From: Algoriphagus sp.
Lineage (GTDB): Bacteria; Bacteroidota; Bacteroidia; Cytophagales; Cyclobacteriaceae
Assembly: GCF_030694375.1 (NCBI RefSeq)
Contig: NZ_JAUXYL010000038.1
Coordinates: 434,001-498,000, forward strand
DNA length: 64,000 nucleotides
Reading direction: 5' to 3'
The notes under the pieces: model-generated
What the model was told of the DNA's origin: nothing
Seen by the model: only the letters and a program-made list of their open reading frames with translations
Databases searched by the model: none
Translations under genes and position numbers: made by a program
Shown: positions 1 to 9,082 of the stretch, one piece after another
Numbering within the stretch: the stretch's first letter is position 1
Layout: each line of letters begins with the position of its first letter

Positions 1-1
1 C

Positions 2-796
2 CATTCGCTTAATGAAGAAGCCGAAGTAGTGCTCCGTGTAAATACGCTGAAAACTACACGAGAGCGACTCAAAAATCAACTCGCCGCAGATGGCATTAAT
101 ACTTACATCGTCAAAGGATATCCTGATGCGTTGGTTTTAGAGGAAAGAGAAAACGTATTTCGTCACCCCGCTTTCAAGGAAGGACTTTTTGAGGTTCAAG
201 ACGCGAGTTCTCAATTGGTAGCTGCGGCATTGGCCGTAGAGCCGGGGATGAGGGTGATTGATGCCTGTGCAGGGGCCGGAGGGAAGGCACTTCATTTGGC
301 GGCCTTGATGGAAAACAAAGGAAAAATCTTGGCCATGGATGTGGAAGATTGGAAGCTTCAGCAAACTAAACTTCGGGCACGAAGAGATGGGGTCTCGATC
401 ATTGAACCCAAAGCTATCGAAGGTACAAAGACCATCAAGCGCCTAAAAGAATCAGCAGATAGACTGTTACTTGATGTTCCTTGCTCGGGGCTCGGAGTAC
501 TCAGAAGGAATCCCGATACAAAGTGGAAACTAAGCCTAGATTCCATCCAAAAAGTGCGGGAAACGCAACAGGAGATTCTTCAAAGTTACCCGTCAATGCT
601 CAAGCCCGGAGGTCAAATGGTTTATGCTACCTGTAGTATTCTCCCTTCGGAAAACGAACTTCAAGTCAAGAAATTCTTAGAAAGCGAAGCAGGAAAGAAC
701 TTTGAATTGATCGAAGATCAAAAAGTATTGGCCCAGGAAAGCGGATTTGATGGATTTTACATTGCAAGGTTGCTGAAAAAACCCACTGCCGATTAA
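2..796 (+). CDS. 16S rRNA (cytosine-C5) methyltransferase, RsmB/NOL1-NOP2-Sun family (5' end truncated by window edge)
   Basis: Motifs ACAGAGGKALHLAALM, DVPCSGLGVLRRNPDTKW and VYATCSILPSENE typical of m5C RNA methyltransferases; frame stays open upstream of the listed GTG to the window start. Confidence 0.9.
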   Translation, partial: HSLNEEAEVVLRVNTLKTTRERLKNQLAADGINTYIVKGYPDALVLEERENVFRHPAFKEGLFEVQDASSQLVAAALAVEPGMRVIDACAGAGGKALHLAALMENKGKILAMDVEDWKLQQTKLRARRDGVSIIEPKAIEGTKTIKRLKESADRLLLDVPCSGLGVLRRNPDTKWKLSLDSIQKVRETQQEILQSYPSMLKPGGQMVYATCSILPSENELQVKKFLESEAGKNFELIEDQKVLAQESGFDGFYIARLLKKPTAD

Positions 797-859
797 AGAT
801 TATTTCCATAATGGTTTCAAAATCAGCTTCATGTTTTTAATTTCAGTAAAAAAACTGAA

Positions 860-1297
860 ATGAACCTTGAGCTGATTTTTTCAATTGTCAATACCACGGC
901 ATTCATTTGCTGGATATTTCTGTTTGTGCTGTATCATAAGCGTTGGGTTTTCCGAACGCTATTTTCGTTTGTTTTTACGGCGATGGCCTTGGTATACCTT
1001 TTTTTTATTCTAAAAGGATTGTCGGGAGGTGGAGGGGGTGGATTTGATACGTTAGCAAATGTCAAGTTGCTATTTACTAAAGATGAGGCGGTTCTTGCAG
1101 GTTGGATTCATTACCTCGTTTTTGATCTTTTTGTGGGCATGTGGATTTGTCATGATGCAGATATCAGGGGGATCAACCGATGGATACTTTTGCCCTGCTT
1201 ACTGTTGACATTCATGCTTGGTCCCGTGGGTCTTCTGCTTTACATCCTAGTTCGAATGATTTATTTGAAAAAATTCCCTCAGGATCCCTATGCTTAA
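860..1297 (+). CDS. ABA4-like/DUF4281 family membrane protein
   Basis: Four predicted TM segments; GWIHYLVFDLFVGMWICHDA motif characteristic of ABA4-like proteins. Confidence 0.65.
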   Translation: MNLELIFSIVNTTAFICWIFLFVLYHKRWVFRTLFSFVFTAMALVYLFFILKGLSGGGGGGFDTLANVKLLFTKDEAVLAGWIHYLVFDLFVGMWICHDADIRGINRWILLPCLLLTFMLGPVGLLLYILVRMIYLKKFPQDPYA

Positions 1298-2057
1298 AGC
1301 CTTTTACCTTGAATTAAAACTAAGAAATGCCTTTTTAGCAAAATCCGGAATGTTTTGCTTTTTACTGGCGGCGATGCTGGTATTCTTTCCGTTAGTCGAT
1401 CCGAGAGTACTACAAGGTGTAAATGTCTGGATAAAGCCATTGAAGTTTTTCGTTTCTGTAGGTATCTTTTTTTGGACAATGGCATGGCTGATGGCTCATT
1501 TGAATGAACCAGAGAAAGTAAAAAAGATAAGTCTTTGGGTTTTTATTTTGATGGTCATCGAGTTGACTTTGATCACTTATCAGGCTGCACAGGGCAAACT
1601 TTCCCACTTCAACATCAGCTCATTTTGGGATATTATGATTTTTCAGACGATGGGTGTAGCGATTCTGTTGAATTCATTGGTAGTGCTTTGGTTTTTCATC
1701 CTTTTTAGAAAAGTGAGTCATTTACCTTCAGGCTATGCCTTGGCAATCCGAATTGGTCTCATTATATTTCTGATAGCAGGATTTGAAGGATTTGTGATGG
1801 CAGGAAGGCTGGGCCATACTGTTGGCGCCACTGACGGACAGGATGGTGTTTTTCTTTTGGGTTGGGCCAAAGCCTACGGAGATTTGCGTGTTTTTCATTT
1901 TCTGGGTTTACATGCCCTCCAAATTCTGCCGCTATTGGCTTGGTTTTTCTGGAAAGACAACGCTAAAATCTCTGGAATAGTAGGCTTCGTTTATTTTATA
2001 CTAAGCTCAACCACGCTTTGGTTGGCAATTCAAGGAAAAGGAATTTGGCCCTTTTAA
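1290..2057 (+). CDS. hypothetical polytopic membrane protein
   Basis: Multiple hydrophobic helices; start overlaps the upstream ORF by 8 nt. Confidence 0.7.
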   Translation: MLKAFYLELKLRNAFLAKSGMFCFLLAAMLVFFPLVDPRVLQGVNVWIKPLKFFVSVGIFFWTMAWLMAHLNEPEKVKKISLWVFILMVIELTLITYQAAQGKLSHFNISSFWDIMIFQTMGVAILLNSLVVLWFFILFRKVSHLPSGYALAIRIGLIIFLIAGFEGFVMAGRLGHTVGATDGQDGVFLLGWAKAYGDLRVFHFLGLHALQILPLLAWFFWKDNAKISGIVGFVYFILSSTTLWLAIQGKGIWPF

Positions 2058-2155
2058 ATGATTGATTTCCAAAGCTTCTTCCAAAAAGAGTAACATTTAC
2101 CTCGGTTTTCAATATTAATTTTGTTTTGGGCTGGGATGGCATTACTTTTTGTGTG

Positions 2156-2163
2156 TAACTTTG
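2156..2163 (+). promoter_or_regulatory. putative Bacteroidetes -7 box (TAACTTTG) upstream of guaB
   Basis: Matches TAnnTTTG, 36 nt before the guaB ATG; no good -33 TTTG at standard spacing. Confidence 0.4.
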
Positions 2164-2175
2164 ACGGGCAAATAG

Positions 2176-3678
<1,503 letters not shown>

Positions 3679-3684
3679 TTTAAA

Positions 3685-3717
3685 AAAAGGCCAATTCCAT
3701 TTAGGATTTGGCCTTTT
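3685..3717 (+). terminator. intrinsic terminator after guaB
   Basis: AAAAGGCCAA ... TTGGCCTTTT 10-bp stem. Confidence 0.75.
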
Positions 3718-3772
3718 AGATTTTTAATGGAGGTTATTTTTGAAATTGCTGAAAAAATCTGAATCCCATCTT

Positions 3773-4231
3773 TTATCCATTCACCTCAAAACTTACATCC
3801 CATTCATCCAGGATCCTCACAGATTTGGGAAATTCTTTATGAAAGGGATTGATTAGCAGATTATGTTCTTGAGGATAACTGGAAATAGGGATTCTAATAG
3901 AAGGGATTTTCAAAAAAGGCGATATCATTCCTTTTGCCCAGGTTGTACCAAACTCCTGCGTGGACCTTGGATACGGCCTGTTTTTCCAGTCAGCCGGAAG
4001 AAAATCAGCATCCAATTCAGGGATTTCCCCAGTCATTTCCATGATGACTAATTTCCATTTGCTTTGGGTCACGACCGGTCCCTTGATGCTGAGCAATTCC
4101 AGGAAATTGAGCGAACTCATCGCACAGGCATAGATCATCGGGGTGCCAAATTGATTCCATCGACCCGGTCCAATTGCGTAACCTAGACTGTCTCTTCCCG
4201 GTAAGTTTTCGATCAGCCGAAAATACCGCAT
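3773..4231 (-). CDS. RES-domain toxin (type II TA, NAD+-degrading family)
   Basis: RLIENLPGRDSLGYAIGPGRWNQFGTPMIYACAMSSLNFLE has the RES-family R..GRWN..G..Y signature; partner upstream is Xre/DUF2384. Confidence 0.85.
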   Translation of the reverse strand: MRYFRLIENLPGRDSLGYAIGPGRWNQFGTPMIYACAMSSLNFLELLSIKGPVVTQSKWKLVIMEMTGEIPELDADFLPADWKNRPYPRSTQEFGTTWAKGMISPFLKIPSIRIPISSYPQEHNLLINPFHKEFPKSVRILDEWDVSFEVNG

Positions 4232-4232
4232 G

Positions 4233-4700
4233 TCATAGGATATTTCCCCATGAGATCGCCTCCAATGCCTGATCCACCAAAGAAATCTGATAGGGATTTT
4301 TGAGGAGATAAGCGGGCTTTTGATTGCCCAGTGCGGTATTGGGAGTGTGAAGCCATTGGGAAAGCAACTCCTCCGTACCGAAAATCCGGATACCCTTGGC
4401 TATAATCTGATCCATCTCTAATAGATTTTTGGTGAGTGACTTACTGAGCTTTCGGTCTTCCTTTTTCCAGCGGAAAAGCGTACTTGGATCTACCTCCATC
4501 ACCTCCGCAATGTCACTGTTGGTGAAATCCAAATAGTCAAAAAACTGCCCCGTCTCATGGAAATCCAAAACTGCCCCATAAGGCTCTCTGCTTTCATTTA
4601 CTATAGCCGGTGAAGCCTGAAAAAAATGATAGGGCCGAATCCCGGTCTCAATTACTTCAGGATTGTCTGCCGAAAATCGAATCTTCCAAGTCTGGCTCAT
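4233..4700 (-). CDS. Xre/MbcA/ParS-type antitoxin (DUF2384)
   Basis: HTH DIAEVMEVDPSTLFRWKKEDRKLS and C-terminal GNQKPAYLLKNPYQISLVDQALEAISWG typical of RES-partner antitoxins; 1-nt gap to the toxin ORF. Confidence 0.85.
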   Translation of the reverse strand: MSQTWKIRFSADNPEVIETGIRPYHFFQASPAIVNESREPYGAVLDFHETGQFFDYLDFTNSDIAEVMEVDPSTLFRWKKEDRKLSKSLTKNLLEMDQIIAKGIRIFGTEELLSQWLHTPNTALGNQKPAYLLKNPYQISLVDQALEAISWGNIL

Positions 4701-4726
4701 TGCTAAAATTCTTATGATCTCCAGAA

Positions 4727-4778
4727 AGTTACAAATAAATTTCTTATTTGCAATTTATAAAACTCCTATTTGCAATTT
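4727..4778 (-). promoter_or_regulatory. putative autoregulatory operator of the Xre-RES module
   Basis: Inverted CAAATAA/TTATTTG followed by direct repeat TATTTGCAATTT at 4745-4756 and 4767-4778 (22-bp spacing), directly upstream of the antitoxin start. Confidence 0.45.
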
Positions 4779-4781
4779 TTT

Positions 4782-5756
4782 TTACTTTTCCATTTTGGTT
4801 TTGATGTCGTTTAGGATTGAGGCTGCGTGGACGATACTGTTTTCGATAAAAAATTCCCGTGTATTCAATCCGCCACAAACTACTCCTGCCAAATAAACGC
4901 CCGGAACATTGGACTCTTGATTGGTTTGATCGTAGCAGGGTTGTCGTTTTTCGTCCAGACTCATTTCAACGCCCAATTGATTGAGAAGCGAAAAATTAGG
5001 TTTGTAACCTGTCATTGCCAACACCCAGTCATTTTCTATGGTGATTTCACCTTCAGGGCTTTCTATGACGACTTCGTGCAGGCGTATTTCCTTGACTTTG
5101 GATCGTGTAAACGCCTTGATAGATCCCTCTTTTATCCTGTTCATAATATCGGGGCGAACCCAATACTTCACATTTTCGTCCACCTCATCTCCAAGCAACA
5201 CCATACTGACTTCGGCACCTTTTCTCCAGGTTTCCAAGGCCGCATCTACAGCAGAATTTGCCCCACCTACGACCAATACCTTTTGATTGATAAAAGGCCA
5301 AGGCTCTTTGTAATAGTGAAGTACCTTTGGAAGGTCTTCTCCGGGAATGTTCATCAGGTTTGGCAAATCATAAAACCCCGTTGCCAATACGAGTTTTTTG
5401 GAATCATATTCCCCTTTGGAAGTGCTGACATGGAAAATATCATCTTGTTTGTATAAGGTTTGAACTGCCTCGTATAAGTTTACCTTGAGTTTGAAATGAA
5501 AGAAAATCCTTCTGTAATATTCCAAAGCTTCCGTTCGGGTAGGTTTTACACCTACCGACATGAATGGAATATCAGCCATCTCCAGGCGGTCTGAGGTGGA
5601 GAAAAAAGTCATGTTGACTGGATAGTTGAAAATAGAATTGGTCAAAGCTCCCTTTTCCAAAATCAGATAATCCAAACCAGCCTTTTGAGCCTCAATACCG
5701 CAGGCAAGGCCGATTGGACCGCCGCCGATGATGATCAAGTCAAGTAACTTTTCCAT
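4782..5756 (-). CDS. ypdA: YpdA-family putative bacillithiol disulfide reductase
   Basis: N-terminal FAD GGGPIGLACGIEA; second nucleotide-binding VVGGANSAVDAALE; overall YpdA layout. Confidence 0.85.
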   Translation of the reverse strand: MEKLLDLIIIGGGPIGLACGIEAQKAGLDYLILEKGALTNSIFNYPVNMTFFSTSDRLEMADIPFMSVGVKPTRTEALEYYRRIFFHFKLKVNLYEAVQTLYKQDDIFHVSTSKGEYDSKKLVLATGFYDLPNLMNIPGEDLPKVLHYYKEPWPFINQKVLVVGGANSAVDAALETWRKGAEVSMVLLGDEVDENVKYWVRPDIMNRIKEGSIKAFTRSKVKEIRLHEVVIESPEGEITIENDWVLAMTGYKPNFSLLNQLGVEMSLDEKRQPCYDQTNQESNVPGVYLAGVVCGGLNTREFFIENSIVHAASILNDIKTKMEK

Positions 5757-5762
5757 AATATT

Positions 5763-6527
5763 TTACTTTGTAGTAGTCGTGAAGCTGATATTTCTATCTG
5801 AAAATATAGAAGGATTCCAATTAAAAGTTCGTTCCGTGATTTTTGTTTCACCGCGCCAATTTTTTAATACTGCTGTGGCTGAAACTGTACCGTAATTAGG
5901 CTGGATTCGGATCAATTGTGAAGAAAGTCCAACTTCCATCTGTTCAGGAACTCCTGTGTCAGGCAAGGTTTCAATCGAGTAAGTTTCATCGGATTTCAGG
6001 ATTTGGAGTAGATTTTCGGCAGAGATTTCGGTTGAAAGCACCCTTGCCAATTGGCTTTTGGCTAAGTCTACTTTTGGCCAGGGATCATTGATCAAGCCAT
6101 TGCTTAATCCATGAATCCCGGGTTGAATTTCCTGAATATCTTCAGCGTAATTGCTGAGGTAAAATAGCTTTTCGCTATCTCCAACCAGCAAATTAAAGCC
6201 TTCATATCGATCTTTTTCTTTGAAAACTTCCCTGAGGTAAGTTTCGGGCTCCAAGTTTCCCTCAAGATAAGTTTCCACAAGCTTACCTCTGCTTACTTCC
6301 CCTTTCTTAGGTTTGGAGAAATCCCTGTAATTCGTCAAAAGAGACCATTTCCCGTTGGGATGAAAACCCATCCAAGTTCCTCCCCCACGGAGATCTTTGC
6401 CTGCGATCAATCCACTTTTCCAAGAATGAAGTTCAGCAGTTGGTCGGTCAAAAAATTCATCCCGGTTGGCACTGATGACAAGTGGAAATTCATCATGATT
6501 TTTCCAGGAAATGGCTACTAGACACAT
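5763..6527 (-). CDS. NRDE (TANGO2-like) family protein
   Basis: N-terminal MCLVAISWKNHDEFPLVISANRDEF (NRDE motif), GGGTWMG. Confidence 0.9.
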   Translation of the reverse strand: MCLVAISWKNHDEFPLVISANRDEFFDRPTAELHSWKSGLIAGKDLRGGGTWMGFHPNGKWSLLTNYRDFSKPKKGEVSRGKLVETYLEGNLEPETYLREVFKEKDRYEGFNLLVGDSEKLFYLSNYAEDIQEIQPGIHGLSNGLINDPWPKVDLAKSQLARVLSTEISAENLLQILKSDETYSIETLPDTGVPEQMEVGLSSQLIRIQPNYGTVSATAVLKNWRGETKITERTFNWNPSIFSDRNISFTTTTK

Positions 6528-6545
6528 ACTTTAAATGTAAATAAA

Positions 6546-6570
6546 AGGGGCTGTTTTTCGGACAGCCCCC
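6546..6570 (-). terminator. intrinsic terminator of the alkene reductase gene
   Basis: On minus strand GGGGCTGT-CCGAAAA-ACAGCCCC followed by TTTTATTT. Confidence 0.7.
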
Positions 6571-6579
6571 AATGGTGAA

Positions 6580-7692
6580 TTAATCAACTTTTGCCTCTTG
6601 GAGACTTGGATAGTCTATAAAGCCTTTTTCTCCAACTGTATAAAATGTGCTCTGATCCCATTCAGCAAGGCTTGCGTTTTCGGCAAATCGCTCTGGCAAA
6701 TCTGGGTTTGAAATAAACGGTTTGCCAAAAGCAACTGCATCCGCATCGCCATCCTCTATCACACGGTTTCCGCTTTCCTGATCGAATCCACTGTTGATGA
6801 CCAAAGTTCCTTTAAATATAGGACGATATCGTTTGGCGATATTTTTCTCAGCAAAAGGGACTTCACTCACATCTGTAAATGGCTCAGAAAGATGCAGGTA
6901 GGCAAGATTGTAATCATTTAATTTTTTGATGATGTAATCGAAAGTCGGGATAGTTTCCTCATCCATTGTCATACCAAACACTCCGTTTAGGGAAGGATTC
7001 AGTCTTAGTCCAATTCTATTTTCAGGCATCACTTCTTTGATCGCTTCAATTACCTCAAATAGAATCCGAGCTCTGTTTTCGATGCTTCCACCATATTCAT
7101 CGGTCCGATGATTGGAGGTTCCATTGAAGAATTGGTGAAACAAATAGCCATTGGATGAATGAATTTCCACTCCGTCAAATCCAGCTTCCATCGCATTTTT
7201 TGCCGCATTTTTGAAGTCAGCAATTGTCTGCTTGATTTCTGCTAAAGTCATGGCCTTAGCAGCAACTGTTTCTTTGAAGCCTTCAGGTGTGTAGGATTTT
7301 GAATGAGGATTGGTAGCTGATGCTGAAAGTGGCAATTCTCCATTATGAAAATCCGGGTGTGACATCCTGCCTACATGCCAAAGCTGAATGAAAATATGCC
7401 CACCTTCCTCATGGACCGCTTTTGTGACACTCTTCCAAGCCTCGGTTTGGGCTTCAGAATAAATTCCCGGAGTATTGATATACCCAACTGCTTGAGGCGA
7501 TACTTGAGATCCTTCCGTTATAATAAGGCCTGCCGTGGCTCGCTGTCTGTAATATTCATCGTGAAGTTCAAAAACCTTTTTCGCTGGGTTGGCTGCCCTG
7601 CTTCTGGTCATTGGAGCCATCCAGACTCGATTTCTCAGTGTTAAATCGCCTACTTTGATCGGCTGTAAAAGTGGTTGATCGGTATTTTTCAT
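6580..7692 (-). CDS. alkene reductase / Old Yellow Enzyme family (NemA-like)
   Basis: LLQPIKVGDLTLRNRVWMAPMTRSRA; GFDGVEIHSSNGYLFHQFFNGTSNHRTDEYGGS. Confidence 0.92.
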   Translation of the reverse strand: MKNTDQPLLQPIKVGDLTLRNRVWMAPMTRSRAANPAKKVFELHDEYYRQRATAGLIITEGSQVSPQAVGYINTPGIYSEAQTEAWKSVTKAVHEEGGHIFIQLWHVGRMSHPDFHNGELPLSASATNPHSKSYTPEGFKETVAAKAMTLAEIKQTIADFKNAAKNAMEAGFDGVEIHSSNGYLFHQFFNGTSNHRTDEYGGSIENRARILFEVIEAIKEVMPENRIGLRLNPSLNGVFGMTMDEETIPTFDYIIKKLNDYNLAYLHLSEPFTDVSEVPFAEKNIAKRYRPIFKGTLVINSGFDQESGNRVIEDGDADAVAFGKPFISNPDLPERFAENASLAEWDQSTFYTVGEKGFIDYPSLQEAKVD

Positions 7693-7799
7693 ACTAGTTG
7701 GTTATTCGTTTAAATTAGATGTATATACAATTAAAATTCAAACGTGATAGTTCCGAAGAAAGAAAAAATATAAATTGACTTCACCTAACCTAGATAGCA

Positions 7800-8600
7800 A
7801 TGAACCCAAATTTAATTTTGATTACTGGCGCCGGAAGTGGCATTGGTCTACATCTGGCAGCAGCTCTTTTTGATAGGGGGTTCACGTTGCTTTTGGTTGA
7901 CTTGAGCACACCTGCGATTGAAAAAAAGTTTAATGGGAGTTCAGCAGTCCATGTTATGACAGGGGATATTTCAAAAGCAGAAACTTGGAACCATGCCATT
8001 AACCTTGCTAAAAATTTGGGCCAGCCGATCTCACATTTAATCAATTGTGCGGGAGTTATTCGGCCGGGATTTGTAGCTGATTATGCCTTGGCTGATATTG
8101 ATTTTCATCTCGACGTCAATACTAAAGGAACCATCCTGGGTACTTCGATCATCGGAAAAGAAATGAAATTTCAGGGGTTTGGGCATATTATTAATATTGC
8201 CTCTTTAGCTGGAATCGCTCCTGTTTCAGGCTTGAGTTTGTACACCGCCTCCAAATTTGCCGTACGAGGCTTTTCATTGGCAGCGGCTGCGGAGTTTCGT
8301 GATTTTGGGATCTTTGTTTCCGTAGTTTGTCCTGATTTGGTGGATACCCCGATGCTTACCACGCAATTGGATTATCCCGAAGAATCTAAATTATCATTCA
8401 GCGGCCCAAAAAAGGTGTTAAGACCAGAGGACATCACTCGTGTTATATTGGAGTTGATGGAAAATCCGCGTGTTCAGGTCTGTATTCCTGAGACGAGAGG
8501 GTTTCTTGCAAAAATTGCCGGAGCTTGGCCTAAAATCGGAGAGCTTTTTCGCGCCAATCTTGAATCAAAGGGACGAAAGGCAATTCAAAAAAGAAAGTAA
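7800..8600 (+). CDS. SDR family oxidoreductase
   Basis: ITGAGSGIG cofactor motif, YTASKFAVRG catalytic YxxxK. Confidence 0.9.
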   Translation: MNPNLILITGAGSGIGLHLAAALFDRGFTLLLVDLSTPAIEKKFNGSSAVHVMTGDISKAETWNHAINLAKNLGQPISHLINCAGVIRPGFVADYALADIDFHLDVNTKGTILGTSIIGKEMKFQGFGHIINIASLAGIAPVSGLSLYTASKFAVRGFSLAAAAEFRDFGIFVSVVCPDLVDTPMLTTQLDYPEESKLSFSGPKKVLRPEDITRVILELMENPRVQVCIPETRGFLAKIAGAWPKIGELFRANLESKGRKAIQKRK

Positions 8601-8632
8601 ACGGCAGGCAATCAGTATTTAACACTTTTTAA

Positions 8633-8702
8633 TACGAAAATAATCGTACTTTTTTTGATAATACGATAAGCTTCGTATAACTTTGGTACGAAAGTAATCG
8701 TA
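8633..8702 (+). promoter_or_regulatory. blaI-like promoter with three operator palindromes
   Basis: TACGA-N6-TCGTA at 8633-8648, 8662-8677 and 8687-8702; TTTG (8654-8657) - 20 nt - TAACTTTG (8678-8685). Confidence 0.75.
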
Positions 8703-8711
8703 GATACTGCC

Positions 8712-9080
8712 ATGAACAAACCAACTGAATCAGAATTAGAAATTTTGTCCCTACTGTGGGAAATGAAAGAAGCCAGCGTCCGCCAAATTCATGAGCGCCT
8801 GGCCGAGACAAAGGATACCGGCTACACTACTACCTTGAAAACCATGCAAATCATGCATGCCAAAGGAATGGTAACCCGGGATGAAGAAAACAGGTCTCAT
8901 ATTTACCGCCCGAAGACTAATCAAAAGGAAACGCAAAACTCACTTTTGAAAAATCTGATGAGCACTGCCTTCGGAGGTTCATCAAAGGCATTGGTCATGC
9001 AGGCGTTGGGACAGGATAATCCTTCCAAGGATGAAATTGATGAAATCAGGGCGTTTCTTGACCAACTTGAAAATAATTAG
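8712..9080 (+). CDS. BlaI/MecI/CopY family transcriptional repressor
   Basis: PTESELEILSLLWEMKEASVRQIHERLAE...GYTTTLKTMQIMHAKGMV winged helix. Confidence 0.93.
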   Translation: MNKPTESELEILSLLWEMKEASVRQIHERLAETKDTGYTTTLKTMQIMHAKGMVTRDEENRSHIYRPKTNQKETQNSLLKNLMSTAFGGSSKALVMQALGQDNPSKDEIDEIRAFLDQLENN

Positions 9081-9082
9081 CT

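Noticed and set aside
1294-1607. Small minus-strand ORFs over the membrane-protein gene
   Set aside because: Antisense to a coherent polytopic membrane protein; no motif support.
4827-5456. 209-aa plus-strand ORF
   Set aside because: Antisense to ypdA, whose protein has clear FAD/NAD motifs; no independent support.
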